A stretch of DNA of 33,365 bases, taken from Candidatus Dactylopiibacterium carminicum. GTDB taxonomy: Bacteria; Pseudomonadota; Gammaproteobacteria; Burkholderiales; Rhodocyclaceae. Location: positions 1-33,365 of the forward strand of contig NZ_MDUX01000038.1 in NCBI RefSeq assembly GCF_014736495.1, given 5' to 3'. The notes beneath the pieces were generated by a model. The model saw nothing but the letters and a program-made list of their open reading frames with translations. It ran no database searches and was not told the DNA's origin. Below are positions 20,136 through 29,064 of the stretch, in pieces. The position numbers and the translations under genes were made by a program. How positions within the stretch are numbered: position 1 is the first letter of the stretch; each line of letters begins with the position of its first letter.

Positions 20136-20155
20136 TGAGCAAAACAATCAAGTAT
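20131..20155. promoter_or_regulatory. IscR type 1 binding site 2 (isc operon operator)
   Basis: A second 25 bp palindrome with left arm ATTCTTGAGC and right arm AATCAAGTAT around AAAAC. On the minus strand it begins ATACTTGATT, the typical type 1 half-site. It spans the region between the -10 and the expected transcription start, so two IscR dimers could block RNA polymerase at once. Confidence 0.78.
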
Positions 20156-20247
20156 TGCTTCCGGCACGAAGGCAGGCTTTTCGGGTCATGCCCCAGGTCA
20201 GGGAGCCCATAGCACCTTACCCATTCCGAACAGAGCGGAGTACAACC

Positions 20248-20736
20248 ATGCGCCTGACCACAAAAGGCCGATTCGCAGTCACCGCCATGATTGATCTGGC
20301 CTTGCGCCAGGATCGCGGCCCGGTGACGCTTGCCGGTATCAGCGAACGCCAGAATATTTCCCTTTCCTATCTCGAACAACTGTTCGGCAAGCTGCGCCGC
20401 CATCAACTGGTGAGCAGCGTGCGTGGCCCGGGCGGCGGTTATTGTCTGGCCCAGACGATGGACGAGATTTCTGTGGCAGACATCATTATCGCCGTAGACG
20501 AGCCTCTGGATACCACCCAATGCGGCGGCAAGGAAGACTGCCAGGGCGATACCCATCAACGATGCATGACGCACGACCTGTGGGCCAACCTCAATCGCCA
20601 CATGTTCGCCTACCTCGAATCGGTGACACTCCACTCGTTGGTGGAGAAGTTGCGTACGCGCAGCAATCCGCACGAGGCCGTGGTGCTCTGTGACGAATTC
20701 CGACGTGGCCGCAGCGAGGTCGAAGCCGTCGCCTGA
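20248..20736 (+). CDS. iscR: Iron-sulfur cluster-sensing repressor IscR (Rrf2 family)
   Basis: A 162-residue Rrf2 regulator. The winged HTH begins MRLTTKGRFAVTAMIDLAL and includes the recognition helix segment ISLSYLEQLFGKLRRHQLV. The cluster ligands are Cys92, Cys98, Cys106 and His109; the last cysteine spacing is seven residues, where E. coli has five. It binds a [2Fe-2S] cluster and represses the isc operon when clusters are plentiful. The start is set at 20248 by GGAG seven bases upstream and by homology; the frame is open upstream to 20065 but that stretch contains the promoter. It leads the isc operon and probably represses itself through the two sites at 20103-20155. Confidence 0.95.
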   Translation: MRLTTKGRFAVTAMIDLALRQDRGPVTLAGISERQNISLSYLEQLFGKLRRHQLVSSVRGPGGGYCLAQTMDEISVADIIIAVDEPLDTTQCGGKEDCQGDTHQRCMTHDLWANLNRHMFAYLESVTLHSLVEKLRTRSNPHEAVVLCDEFRRGRSEVEAVA

Positions 20737-20750
20737 AGCGGAGGTCCAGC

Positions 20751-21902
20751 GTGTTCGCCCCGATCTATCTCGATCACAATGCCACGACGCCGCTCGACGA
20801 GCGCGTGCTCGAAGTCATGCTGCCATGGCTTCGCGGCCGTCCCGGCAATGCGTCGAGCCGGTACGAATACGGGCGGGCGGCACGCGATGCGATTGATCGC
20901 GCTCGCCAGCAGGTGGCTGCCAGCGTCAATGCACATGCAACCGAAGTGGTCTTCGTCAGTGGCGGCTCCGAGGCGAACAACACCTTCGTCAAAGGGGCTG
21001 CAGCCTGCCTGCCGGCAGGTGCCATAGCCACGGGTGCAGGCGAGCATCCCTGCGTGCGCAAACCGGCTGCGCAATTGCGTTCCCAAGGCTGGCGAACGCT
21101 GGAGCTGACCCTGGATACTCATGGCTCTGTGGATCTTGCCCATGCAGAAGCACTGATCGAGCGAGAGTCGCCATCGCTGGTTTCGGTGATGCTTGCCAAC
21201 AACGAAAGCGGTGCTGTAAATGATGTTGCGGCGCTGGCACGTATTGCGCGGCGCGCGGGTGCCTGGCTGCATACCGACGCGGTGCAGGGACTAGGCAAGA
21301 TGCGGCTGGATTTTCGCGCGCTGGGCGTGCACGCCATGAGCCTGTCTGCGCACAAGATTCATGGTCCGTTGGGTGCTGGAGCGCTGATTCTCGACAAACG
21401 CGTTGAGCTTTCTCCACTGGTTGCCGGTGGCGGGCAGGAGCGCGGCTTGCGCGCAGGTACGGAGAACGTCGCAGCGATCGTCGGCTTCGGCAAGGCCTGC
21501 GAGCTGGCCACCGAAGAGCTGGACGGACGTATCGAGCGCATGCAGGCTGCCCGACAACGTCTGGAGACCGCGCTTGGCGCACTTGGTGCAGAGATATTTG
21601 CCGTGAAGGCCTTGCGCTTGCCCAATACGAGTTTCTTCGCTTTTGGCGGGATTGAAGGTGAAACGTTGGTAGGTCGCCTGGATCGTGCCGGTTTCGCACT
21701 GGCCAGCGGTGCGGCCTGTTCGTCGGCTGATCCTGAACCCTCGCGCACCTTGCTGGCCATGGGCGTGGAGCCCTCGCTGGCACGTTGTGCAGTCCGCGCC
21801 AGCGTCGGTCATGGCACGACATTGGCGGAGGTTGATGGATTCCTGCGTTGTTTGCAGGAAACGGTAAAAGAATTGCAGCAACTTGCCGCAGTGGCGGCGT
21901 AA
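20751..21902 (+). CDS. Second cysteine desulfurase (NifS/IscS-like)
   Basis: A 383-residue PLP-dependent desulfurase of group I. It begins IYLDHNATTPLDERV, contains the PLP-lysine motif MSLSAHKIHGPLGAGAL (Lys202) and the mobile active-site loop SGAACSSADPEPS (Cys323). It is clearly different from the downstream IscS: similar architecture, but divergent sequence and a shorter C-terminus. Such enzymes make persulfide sulfur from cysteine for Fe-S clusters or for thiolation. The start is GTG at 20751 with GGAGG six bases upstream. It lies 14 bases after iscR and 33 before iscS, so all three are probably cotranscribed. Whether it serves IscU or a separate acceptor is not evident. Confidence 0.88.
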   Translation: MFAPIYLDHNATTPLDERVLEVMLPWLRGRPGNASSRYEYGRAARDAIDRARQQVAASVNAHATEVVFVSGGSEANNTFVKGAAACLPAGAIATGAGEHPCVRKPAAQLRSQGWRTLELTLDTHGSVDLAHAEALIERESPSLVSVMLANNESGAVNDVAALARIARRAGAWLHTDAVQGLGKMRLDFRALGVHAMSLSAHKIHGPLGAGALILDKRVELSPLVAGGGQERGLRAGTENVAAIVGFGKACELATEELDGRIERMQAARQRLETALGALGAEIFAVKALRLPNTSFFAFGGIEGETLVGRLDRAGFALASGAACSSADPEPSRTLLAMGVEPSLARCAVRASVGHGTTLAEVDGFLRCLQETVKELQQLAAVAA

Positions 21903-21935
21903 ACAACGACAATACAGCCCCCCTTGGAGCAGCAT

Positions 21936-23144
21936 ATGAAATACCCGATCTATCTCGACTATTCAGCGACCACGCCAGTCGATCCCCGCGTGGCTGAAAA
22001 GATGATCCCCTGGCTGACGGAGCATTTCGGCAATCCAGCCAGCCGCTCCCATGCCTATGGCTGGGAAGCCGAGGCTGCGGTGGAAGAGGCACGTGAGCAG
22101 GTCGCCGCACTGGTGGGGGCAGATCCGCGCGAGATCGTGTGGACCAGTGGTGCGACCGAGTCGAACAACCTTGCGCTCAAGGGCGTTGCCAACTTCTACG
22201 CGGGCAAGGGCAAACACCTGATCACGGTGAAAACCGAGCACAAAGCGGTGCTCGATACCATGCGTGAGCTGGAGCGCCAGGGGTTCGAAGTGACCTACCT
22301 GGATGTGCAGGAGAACGGTCTGCTGGATCTGGAGGCCTTCAAGGCCGCGTTGCGGCCGGATACCACCCTGGTTTCCGTGATGTTCGTGAACAACGAGATC
22401 GGCGTGGTCCAGCCGATCGCCGAAATCGGCGAGATCTGCCGTGAGCGGGGCATCGTGTTCCATGTGGATGCTGCACAGGCCACGGGCAAGGTCGATATCG
22501 ACCTGAACGTGCTGAAGGTGGATCTGATGTCTTTCTCCGCGCACAAAACCTACGGCCCCAAAGGCATCGGCGCCTTGTACGTACGTCGCAAACCGCGTGT
22601 ACGTCTTGAGGCGCAGATGCATGGTGGTGGCCACGAGCGCGGCATGCGTTCGGGAACGCTGGCGACACACCAGATTGTCGGCATGGGTGAAGCCTTCCGT
22701 ATTGCCCGTGAAGAAATGGTCGCCGAGAAGGCCCGGATCGGTGCGTTGCGCGACAAGTTGCTGGCTGGTCTCTCCGACATGGACGAGGTCTATGTGAACG
22801 GCGATCTCAAGTCCCGCGTGCCGCACAACCTGAACATCAGCTTTGCCTATGTGGAGGGCGAGTCGTTGATCATGGCCGTCAAGGATATCGCTGTTTCCAG
22901 TGGCTCGGCCTGCACCTCCGCCTCGCTCGAACCTTCCTACGTATTGCGTGCGTTGGGCCGCAACGACGAACTGGCACACAGTTCCATCCGTTTCACCCTC
23001 GGGCGTTTCACCACCGAGGCTGAGATCGACTTCACCATCAAGTTGCTGCATGAAAAGATCGGCAAGCTGCGCGAACTCTCACCGCTGTGGGAAATGGTGC
23101 AGGAAGGCGTCGATCTGAACTCCGTGCAGTGGGCTGCACACTGA
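21936..23144 (+). CDS. iscS: Cysteine desulfurase IscS
   Basis: A 402-residue enzyme, nearly identical in layout to E. coli IscS (404). It starts [19 protein letters not shown], with PLP lysine 204 in [18 protein letters not shown] and catalytic Cys326 in [21 protein letters not shown]. It ends [19 protein letters not shown], the signature C-terminus that contacts IscU. It strips sulfur from cysteine and passes persulfide to IscU, TusA and others. ATG 21936 is chosen because GGAG lies six bases before it; an in-frame TTG at 21924 sits inside that ribosome site. Third gene of the isc operon. Confidence 0.97.
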   Translation: MKYPIYLDYSATTPVDPRVAEKMIPWLTEHFGNPASRSHAYGWEAEAAVEEAREQVAALVGADPREIVWTSGATESNNLALKGVANFYAGKGKHLITVKTEHKAVLDTMRELERQGFEVTYLDVQENGLLDLEAFKAALRPDTTLVSVMFVNNEIGVVQPIAEIGEICRERGIVFHVDAAQATGKVDIDLNVLKVDLMSFSAHKTYGPKGIGALYVRRKPRVRLEAQMHGGGHERGMRSGTLATHQIVGMGEAFRIAREEMVAEKARIGALRDKLLAGLSDMDEVYVNGDLKSRVPHNLNISFAYVEGESLIMAVKDIAVSSGSACTSASLEPSYVLRALGRNDELAHSSIRFTLGRFTTEAEIDFTIKLLHEKIGKLRELSPLWEMVQEGVDLNSVQWAAH

Positions 23145-23164
23145 ATACCGGCAGGAGCATCAAA

Positions 23165-23554
23165 ATGGCATACAGCGAAAAGGTTCTCGATCATTATGAA
23201 AATCCCCGTAACGTGGGGTCCTTCGCCAAGGAAGAGGCAGAGACCGTAGGTACCGGCATGGTCGGCGCACCGGCCTGTGGCGACGTGATGAAGCTGCAGA
23301 TCAAGGTCAATGCTGCGGGGGTCATCGAAGACGCAAAATTCAAGACCTACGGTTGTGGTTCGGCGATCGCTTCGAGTTCGTTGGTCACGGAATGGGTCAA
23401 GGGCAAGACGCTGGACGAAGCCCTGGGCATCAAGAACACGCAGATCGCCGAAGAACTGGCGCTGCCACCGGTTAAAATCCACTGCTCGATCCTCGCCGAG
23501 GATGCGATCAAGGCTGCGGTGGAGGACTACCGCAAGAAGCACGATTCCCAATGA
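23165..23554 (+). CDS. iscU: Fe-S cluster scaffold IscU
   Basis: A 129-residue scaffold (E. coli 128). It begins [18 protein letters not shown]. All three cluster-ligand cysteines are present: [11 protein letters not shown] (Cys37), [11 protein letters not shown] (Cys63) and IHCSI (Cys106), along with the Asp next to the first. The chaperone-recognition motif LPPVK immediately precedes the third cysteine; HscA binds it. The cluster is assembled here from IscS sulfur and iron. AGGAG lies before the start; the gene follows iscS by 20 bases and precedes iscA closely. Confidence 0.97.
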   Translation: MAYSEKVLDHYENPRNVGSFAKEEAETVGTGMVGAPACGDVMKLQIKVNAAGVIEDAKFKTYGCGSAIASSSLVTEWVKGKTLDEALGIKNTQIAEELALPPVKIHCSILAEDAIKAAVEDYRKKHDSQ

Positions 23555-23565
23555 GCGAGTCGATC

Positions 23566-23889
23566 ATGAGCGTTACCCTCTCGGCCGCAGCAGCGCGGCA
23601 CATCAACAAGTTCCTGGCCAAACGGGGCAAGGGTGTCGGCGTTCGCCTCGGGGTGAAGACTACGGGCTGTTCGGGCATGGCCTACAAGCTTGAATATGCA
23701 GATGATGTCGATGCCGACGATCTGGTGTTCGAGAGTCAGGGGCTCAAGGTTCTGGTCGATCCCAAGAGCCTGCCTTACATCGATGGCACCGAGCTGGATT
23801 TCGTACGCGAAGGTCTCAACGAGGGCTTCAAGTTCAATAATCCGAATGCGAAGAACGAGTGCGGCTGCGGCGAAAGCTTCAACGTCTGA
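23566..23889 (+). CDS. iscA: Iron-sulfur assembly protein IscA (A-type carrier)
   Basis: A 107-residue A-type carrier, the same length as E. coli IscA from this start. Its three conserved cysteines are in [16 protein letters not shown] and the C-terminal ECGCGESF. It accepts clusters from IscU and carries them to target apoproteins. An alternative ATG at 23551 overlaps the iscU stop (ATGA) and would add five residues; family length and the [11 protein letters not shown] beginning favour 23566, though neither has a strong ribosome site. Next gene hscB starts after a 62-base gap containing a small inverted repeat (CTGCTG). Confidence 0.95.
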   Translation: MSVTLSAAAARHINKFLAKRGKGVGVRLGVKTTGCSGMAYKLEYADDVDADDLVFESQGLKVLVDPKSLPYIDGTELDFVREGLNEGFKFNNPNAKNECGCGESFNV

Positions 23890-23951
23890 TCTCCGTACCG
23901 CTCGTGTAACCACCTGACGCCTGCTGCGTCCAGCAGCAGGCGTATGCCGCC

Positions 23952-24464
23952 ATGCAAGAGTATTACTCGCTGTTTTCGTTGCCCGAGCGCTACGCGATTG
24001 ATCCTGCTCGTCTGGAGGATGCCTATCGCAGCGTGCAGGCACAGGTCCATCCGGACCGTTTTGCCCATCGCCCGGAGGCCGAGCGAAGAGTGGCCATGCA
24101 ATGGGCCACGCTGGCTAATGAAGCCTTTCGCACCCTCAAAAGCCCGCTGGAGCGTGCACGCTATCTGCTTGAACGTCGCGGCGCGCCGGTGGATCCGGAG
24201 CGCAACACAGGCATGTCACCAGCGTTCCTGATGCAGCAAATGGAATGGCGTGAGTCTGTCGAGGAAGCTGCCAGCGATGCCGTCGAGCTTGAACGGCTGC
24301 ATCGCGAACTGGCGAGGGACGAACGGGTGATGTTCGACGATCTGGCTCAGGCGCTCGACGAGGCAGCCGATCTGCCCCGCGCCGGAGAGCTGGTGCAACG
24401 TTTGATGTTCATGGAAAAACTGCGTCGGGAAATCACCGATGCACTGGCTCGACTGGAAGAGTGA
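23952..24464 (+). CDS. hscB: Co-chaperone HscB (J-type, Fe-S assembly)
   Basis: A 170-residue J protein (E. coli HscB 171). The N-terminal J domain carries the HPD motif in [14 protein letters not shown], needed to stimulate HscA ATPase activity. The C-terminal three-helix bundle (about 90-170) includes [15 protein letters not shown], the IscU-binding face, and [20 protein letters not shown]. It delivers IscU to HscA. The stop TGA overlaps the hscA start. Confidence 0.95.
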   Translation: MQEYYSLFSLPERYAIDPARLEDAYRSVQAQVHPDRFAHRPEAERRVAMQWATLANEAFRTLKSPLERARYLLERRGAPVDPERNTGMSPAFLMQQMEWRESVEEAASDAVELERLHRELARDERVMFDDLAQALDEAADLPRAGELVQRLMFMEKLRREITDALARLEE

Positions 24465-26329
24465 TGGCCTTACTGCAGCTTTCCGAACCGGGAGACTCCC
24501 CCGCACCGCACGAGCAGCGACTGGCGGTGGGGATCGATCTCGGGACCACCAACTCGCTCGTGGCGACCGTGCGCCATGCATTGCCCGAATGCCTGCCCAA
24601 TGCCGAGGGCGACGTGATCCTGCCTTCCGTGGTGCGCTTCCTGCGTGATGGAAACACCATCGTCGGCCGCGAAGCGCTGGCTGTCCAGGCACAAGATCCC
24701 CGCAATACCATCGCTTCGGTGAAACGTCTGATGGGGCGGGGTCTGCAGGACGTAGATGCGCCGATGCGCGGTCGTTACGATCTGCTCGACGCTGGCGGCG
24801 GTATGGTACGCATCAACACCGTGGCGGGGCCGCGCTCTCCTGTCGAGGTTTCGGCGGAAATCCTGCGCAGGCTCCGCGAACGGGCCGAAGCATCGCTGGG
24901 TGACAATCTCGTTGGCGCAGTGATCACCGTGCCTGCGTATTTCGACGACGCACAACGCCAGGCAACCAAGGACGCCGCTCGGCTCGCAGGGCTGAACGTG
25001 CTGCGCCTGCTCAACGAGCCCACCGCGGCTGCGATCGCCTACGGACTGGACGAAGCGGCGGAAGGTATCTACGCGGTGTATGACCTGGGGGGCGGGACCT
25101 TCGATTTCTCCGTCCTGCGTCTCGCCCGGGGAGTCTTTGAAGTCATGGCCACCAGCGGAGATTCGGCGCTGGGAGGGGATGATTTCGACGATGCCCTGGC
25201 CGACTGGCTGCACCGCAAGGCCAGTGGCGTCGACCTGGATTGCTCGCGCTCGCGTGCCTTGCTGGCCGAGGCTCGGCGCGTCAAGGAGGCGCTGAGCAGC
25301 GCCCCTGTGGTGACCGCTCGCGTACCGTTGGCAGCCGATGGTGTGCGTGAGGTGGAAGTCCACGCCCAAGATTTCGTCACGCTCACGCAGGCGTTGGTGG
25401 ATCGTAGCCTGAGTCCAGTAAAGAAGGCTTTGCGCGATGCCGGACTGGGGGTGGATGACATCCAGGCCGTGGTGATGGTGGGAGGCGCCACCCGGATGCC
25501 TCACGTGCGCAGTGCCGTGGCGAAGCTGTTCGGGCGCCAGCCTCATACCGACATTGATCCGGACAAGGTGGTCGCCATCGGTGCGGCCATCCAGGCCAAC
25601 GTGCTGGCTGGCAATCGTCGTCCGGGGGAAGACTGGCTGCTGCTCGACGTGATTCCGCTGTCACTCGGGTTGGAAATGATGGGCGGGCTCACCGAGAAGA
25701 TCATCCCGCGCAACTCCACCATCCCCATTGCCAAGGCGCAGGACTTCACCACCTACAAGGATGGGCAGTCCGCGATGGCGATCCATGTCGTGCAGGGGGA
25801 GCGCGAACTGGTGCAGGACTGCCGTTCGCTGGCGCGTTTCGAGCTGCGCGGCATTCCGCCCATGCCGGCTGGGGGGGCGCGTATACGTGTGACTTTCCAG
25901 GTGGACGCCGACGGTCTGCTCTCCGTCACCGCTCGAGAACAGACGACCGGCGTTGAATCCCACGTGACAGTCAAACCCAGTTACGGGCTCTCCGATGACG
26001 AGGTGGCGCAGATGCTCAAGTCGGGCTTCGAGCATGCCGAGGACGACATGCAGGCACGCGCGCTGCGCGAGCAGCAGGTCGAAGCCCGGCGTCTGATCGA
26101 AGCGACCCGCCAGGCATTGACCGAGGATGCCAGCCTACTGTCTGCCAGTGAGCATGCAACGCTGCTCACGGAGATCGAGCATCTGGAGGCGTTGTCCACC
26201 ACCCCCGATCACCTGGCCATCAAGGCCGGCATCGATGCTTTGTCCGCAGCCACAGGCGATTTCGCCGCACGCCGCATGGACAAAGCCATCCGCGAAGCGC
26301 TGACCGGCGCCCGCGTCGACAATCTGTAA
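24464..26329 (+). CDS. hscA: Specialised Hsp70 chaperone HscA
   Basis: A 621-residue Hsp70 dedicated to IscU (E. coli 616). The ATPase domain has [15 protein letters not shown], the phosphate-2 motif [14 protein letters not shown] and the adenosine region [14 protein letters not shown]. It carries the DnaK-type interdomain linker region [13 protein letters not shown] and a shortened substrate domain with a helical lid, typical of HscA rather than DnaK; the C-terminal EEVD-like tail is absent. It binds LPPVK of IscU and drives cluster release using ATP with HscB. The ATG at 24464 overlaps the hscB stop; GTG 24461 is an alternative. Followed after 11 bases by fdx. Confidence 0.96.
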   Translation: MALLQLSEPGDSPAPHEQRLAVGIDLGTTNSLVATVRHALPECLPNAEGDVILPSVVRFLRDGNTIVGREALAVQAQDPRNTIASVKRLMGRGLQDVDAPMRGRYDLLDAGGGMVRINTVAGPRSPVEVSAEILRRLRERAEASLGDNLVGAVITVPAYFDDAQRQATKDAARLAGLNVLRLLNEPTAAAIAYGLDEAAEGIYAVYDLGGGTFDFSVLRLARGVFEVMATSGDSALGGDDFDDALADWLHRKASGVDLDCSRSRALLAEARRVKEALSSAPVVTARVPLAADGVREVEVHAQDFVTLTQALVDRSLSPVKKALRDAGLGVDDIQAVVMVGGATRMPHVRSAVAKLFGRQPHTDIDPDKVVAIGAAIQANVLAGNRRPGEDWLLLDVIPLSLGLEMMGGLTEKIIPRNSTIPIAKAQDFTTYKDGQSAMAIHVVQGERELVQDCRSLARFELRGIPPMPAGGARIRVTFQVDADGLLSVTAREQTTGVESHVTVKPSYGLSDDEVAQMLKSGFEHAEDDMQARALREQQVEARRLIEATRQALTEDASLLSASEHATLLTEIEHLEALSTTPDHLAIKAGIDALSAATGDFAARRMDKAIREALTGARVDNL

Positions 26330-26340
26330 GGAGAACCGTC

Positions 26341-26685
26341 ATGACCCGCATCGTCGTTCTGCCTCATGCCGAACTCTGCCCGGATGGTGCAGTGATCGAA
26401 GCCGAGCCCGGACAGAGTCTGTGCGATGCCTTGCTGGCCAACGATATCGAAATCGAGCACGCCTGCGAGAAGTCCTGTGCCTGCACCACCTGCCACGTGA
26501 TCGTCCGTGAGGGGTTCGAATCGTTGGAGCCGGCCGATGAGCTGGAAGAGGATCTGCTCGACAAGGCCTGGGGGCTGGAGCCTCAGTCCCGCCTGTCGTG
26601 TCAGGCGCTGCTCAAGGCCAAGGAGCTGGTGGTGGAAATCCCACGCTACACCATCAACATGGTCAGCGAAGGAGGCAAGAAATGA
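26341..26685 (+). CDS. fdx: Isc-type [2Fe-2S] ferredoxin
   Basis: A 114-residue adrenodoxin-type ferredoxin (E. coli Fdx 111). The cluster cysteines lie in ACEKSCACTTCHVIV and, further on, in RLSCQALL. It begins MTRIVVLPHAELCPDGAVIEAEPGQSL, the standard isc ferredoxin N-terminus. It supplies electrons during cluster assembly on IscU. AAGGAG is just before the ATG. Its stop overlaps the iscX start. Confidence 0.97.
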   Translation: MTRIVVLPHAELCPDGAVIEAEPGQSLCDALLANDIEIEHACEKSCACTTCHVIVREGFESLEPADELEEDLLDKAWGLEPQSRLSCQALLKAKELVVEIPRYTINMVSEGGKK

Positions 26686-26873
26686 AGTGGACCGATACGC
26701 TGGAAATCGCCATTGCCTTGGCTGATGTGCATCCCGATGCGGATCCGCAGCGTGTGAACTTTGTCGAATTGATGCAATGGGTGATGGCCCTGCCGGAATT
26801 CGATGACAATCCCAAGCATTGCGGCGAACGCATTCTGGAAGCCATCCAGGCTGCGTGGATCGACGAAGTCTGA
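26682..26873 (+). CDS. iscX: IscX (Fe-S assembly accessory protein)
   Basis: A 63-residue acidic protein (E. coli IscX 66). It has MKWTDTLEIAIAL, HPDADPQRVNFVELMQWVMALPEFDDNP and ILEAIQAAWIDE, all highly typical. It binds IscS and modulates desulfurase activity, possibly with iron. The ATG at 26682 overlaps the fdx stop (ATGA). It is the last gene of the operon; mnmC ends 41 bases further on in the opposite direction, with no clear terminator between. Confidence 0.96.
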   Translation: MKWTDTLEIAIALADVHPDADPQRVNFVELMQWVMALPEFDDNPKHCGERILEAIQAAWIDEV

Positions 26874-26914
26874 GCGCTGCACTGACCGATATTGCCGGCG
26901 TAAGAGTTCAGAGT

Positions 26915-28840
26915 TCAGGCTTCTTCGGCCAGCGTCGGCGTTTTGCCGAACAGGAAGCGTGCCGGATCCATCGCTTCGGCCAGTGATCGCTCCAGCGGCA
27001 ACGGCTCATTGCAAAGTCTGGCTGCCAGCAACTCTCCACACAGATTGCTCCAGACCAATCCGCGCGCTCCGAAGCCCGTGATGATCCAAAGGCCTTGCGT
27101 ACGGGGCAGGGAGCTCAGATTGAAGCCTTCACCCTGTGCGATCGCAGGCATCGCACCAACCATTGGCAGACGGTCCGGTGAGACCGGGCGCAGGCTGACA
27201 CGTCCTTCGATGTCCTGACCGGCAAGCCGGTCTGCCATTCCTGGCAACATGCGACCCAGGCGCGCCAGATTTTCGGCGTGTTCCTCTTCGCGCAAACCGA
27301 GATCGAAATCATCAACCACGAAGCTTGCGCCCAGCGCCGCATGCAAACCGATGCCTGGTGTGATGTAGCCCTGGCCGCAAACCACCACGCCAAGAGGTGC
27401 CAGCTGCGCCATCGGCAAGTGGCTGACCTGACCGCGTGCCGCGCGTAGTGGCAGCCATTGGGCATCGGCAAGCCGGCGCGCGTCGTGGGCATTGGCCAAT
27501 ACCACCTGTGGGGCGCTGGCAATGCTGCTTCCGTCCTGGGAAAGCGCATGCCAGACGCCATCCCGCTGTTCGAGCCTGGCCACAGGCTGCCCGGTGAGCA
27601 ACTGGATGCGCGCGCCCCCCATTGCGATCTGGGCCTCAACCAGACTGCGTGGTTGAATCCACCCTCCACGCGGAAACCACCATCCCCCGAAACCCGCCGT
27701 GTGGCCAGCTTTGCGCGTGGCTTCGGCGGCATCCACCCAATCGAGGAAATCCTGCGGCCATCCGAGTGACGAGATCACCTCGCGCTGGCGGGCTTCCTGA
27801 TCGCCACTGCGCGCCAGATGCAGGACTCCGCAATCTTCCCACAGCACCGAATGACCAGCCTCCTCCAGGCGCGCCAACTGCTGCAGGCCATACAGAAAAC
27901 CTGCACGCGTTACACGGGAGAGCAGATTGTCGTCCTTGCTGGGCAGGGGGCGGAAGGCGCCGGCAAGGTTGCCTGAAGCGCCTTGCGCCACATCCTCGTG
28001 GGCCTCGATCAGCGTGATCCGCCAGCCCCGTGCGGCAAGGCGCTCGGCCACCGCGCTACCGGCCAGCCCGGCGCCGATGACCAGTGCGTGGCGCTCTTCC
28101 GTTGTCTGACCGCGGGGTCTCGGCCCGCGATAGCGCCCTTGCAGCATCTGGCGTTTGTCTGCAAAACCCTCGGTCTTCTCCACGGCAAAGCCCGCGTGCC
28201 TCAGACCTTCCCGAACAGCACCGGAAACAGACCAAGTGGCCAGCGTCGTTTCCTGGTCGGAAAGCGCTGCCAGCGCTCGAAAAACGCCGTCGGACCACAT
28301 TTCCGGGTTTCTGGCTGGAGAAAACCCGTCGAGAAAAATGGCGTCGGCACGCGCACCTGCGTCGGCGAGACAGTTTTCGACATCCCCTAGGAACAGATCC
28401 AGGATGACTCGTCCGCCATCCAGCGAAATACGGTGGCAACCCGGCAGCAGCACCGGCCAGTGACGGATCAGTTCGGCGGAAAGTTCGGCAGGCGCGTCAG
28501 CCGCTTGGTGCGCAGCCGCCAGATCGCTGGCGCTGAAGGGATGCTTTTCCACTGACAGGAAGTGCAGCGTGCCGCAGGCCAGCGGATCTTCGCGCCAGGC
28601 TTGCCATGCAGTCAGAAAGTTGTGGCCGAGGCCGAAACCTGTCTCCACGATGACAAAACCTTCCCGGCCCTGCCAGCGCTCTGGCAACCCGTTACCGGTC
28701 AAGAAAACATGCCTGGCCTGCGCCAATGCACCGGCGGCTGCGTGGTAGACGTCCCCATACTCGGGAGAAAAGGGGATCCCTTCTGGAGACAGTTGGAGGC
28801 TTGCGGGCTGAAGTCGGATCACGGCGGCTGTTACTGGCAC
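26915..28840 (-). CDS. mnmC: Bifunctional tRNA mnm5s2U biosynthesis protein MnmC
   Basis: A 641-residue fusion (E. coli 668). The N-terminal methyltransferase domain (about 1-240) has IVETGFGLGHNFLTAW and FLDGFSPARNPEMW, the SAM-dependent part. The FAD-dependent oxidoreductase domain starts at HALVIGAGLAGSAVAERLAARGW (Rossmann GxGxxG near residue 250) and contains GNLAGAFRPLPSKDDN and GFGARGLVWSNL. It removes the carboxymethyl group and remethylates the base to finish mnm5s2U34 in tRNA. This modification also needs sulfur from IscS, encoded in the facing operon. The start is taken as GTG 28840; no convincing ribosome site is seen and a slightly later start cannot be excluded. Confidence 0.94.
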   Translation of the reverse strand: MPVTAAVIRLQPASLQLSPEGIPFSPEYGDVYHAAAGALAQARHVFLTGNGLPERWQGREGFVIVETGFGLGHNFLTAWQAWREDPLACGTLHFLSVEKHPFSASDLAAAHQAADAPAELSAELIRHWPVLLPGCHRISLDGGRVILDLFLGDVENCLADAGARADAIFLDGFSPARNPEMWSDGVFRALAALSDQETTLATWSVSGAVREGLRHAGFAVEKTEGFADKRQMLQGRYRGPRPRGQTTEERHALVIGAGLAGSAVAERLAARGWRITLIEAHEDVAQGASGNLAGAFRPLPSKDDNLLSRVTRAGFLYGLQQLARLEEAGHSVLWEDCGVLHLARSGDQEARQREVISSLGWPQDFLDWVDAAEATRKAGHTAGFGGWWFPRGGWIQPRSLVEAQIAMGGARIQLLTGQPVARLEQRDGVWHALSQDGSSIASAPQVVLANAHDARRLADAQWLPLRAARGQVSHLPMAQLAPLGVVVCGQGYITPGIGLHAALGASFVVDDFDLGLREEEHAENLARLGRMLPGMADRLAGQDIEGRVSLRPVSPDRLPMVGAMPAIAQGEGFNLSSLPRTQGLWIITGFGARGLVWSNLCGELLAARLCNEPLPLERSLAEAMDPARFLFGKTPTLAEEA

Positions 28841-28875
28841 GAATGAGCCAGAAGTTTAGCAGGGGCCAGAGACTG

Positions 28876-28906
28876 AAAAGCCCCGCTTCCTTGTGGGATG
28901 CGGGGC
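28876..28906 (-). terminator. Rho-independent terminator of an uncharacterised minus-strand transcript
   Basis: GCCCCGC (28880-28886) and GCGGGGC (28900-28906) form a seven-pair stem around a 13-base loop; on the minus strand it is followed by TTTT. No annotated gene lies between it and the uxaC terminator about 110 bases upstream, so something short is probably transcribed and ended here. Confidence 0.75.
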
Positions 28907-28970
28907 TGTGCAAACGGCCCCTTGGTGCGGGCCCGTGCTTTCGAGCAGATGCTCAAAACCGATAGGCGGC
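28876..28970 (-). ncRNA. Candidate small RNA between uxaC and mnmC
   Basis: The stretch reads on the minus strand from a -10-like TATACT near 28970-28975, through a GAGCA/TGCTC hairpin and a GGGCCC-rich segment, to the terminator at 28876-28906, giving about 85-95 nucleotides. It is sandwiched between the uxaC terminator and the mnmC start, contains no plausible ORF and no tRNA fold. A recognisable -35 is not obvious. It matches no small RNA family that I can name; it could be a 5' leader for mnmC instead. Confidence 0.3.
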
Positions 28971-29013
28971 AGTATACCCATACGGTCACGTATCTTTTTT
29001 GTTCTAGCGCATG

Positions 29014-29036
29014 AAAAAGCCCCGCTTAAGCGGGGC
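29014..29036 (-). terminator. Rho-independent terminator of uxaC
   Basis: A perfect palindrome of GCCCCGCTT and AAGCGGGGC (29019-29036) followed on the minus strand by TTTTT. It lies about 30 bases after the uxaC stop and fits an efficient terminator. Confidence 0.88.
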
Positions 29037-29064
29037 GTGCATGCAGCAGGCCTGCGGATGGCGA

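Noticed and set aside
28907..29013. A tRNA gene between mnmC and uxaC
   Set aside because: Neither strand has a T-loop GTTCGA-type motif, an acceptor stem pairing or a plausible anticodon arm.
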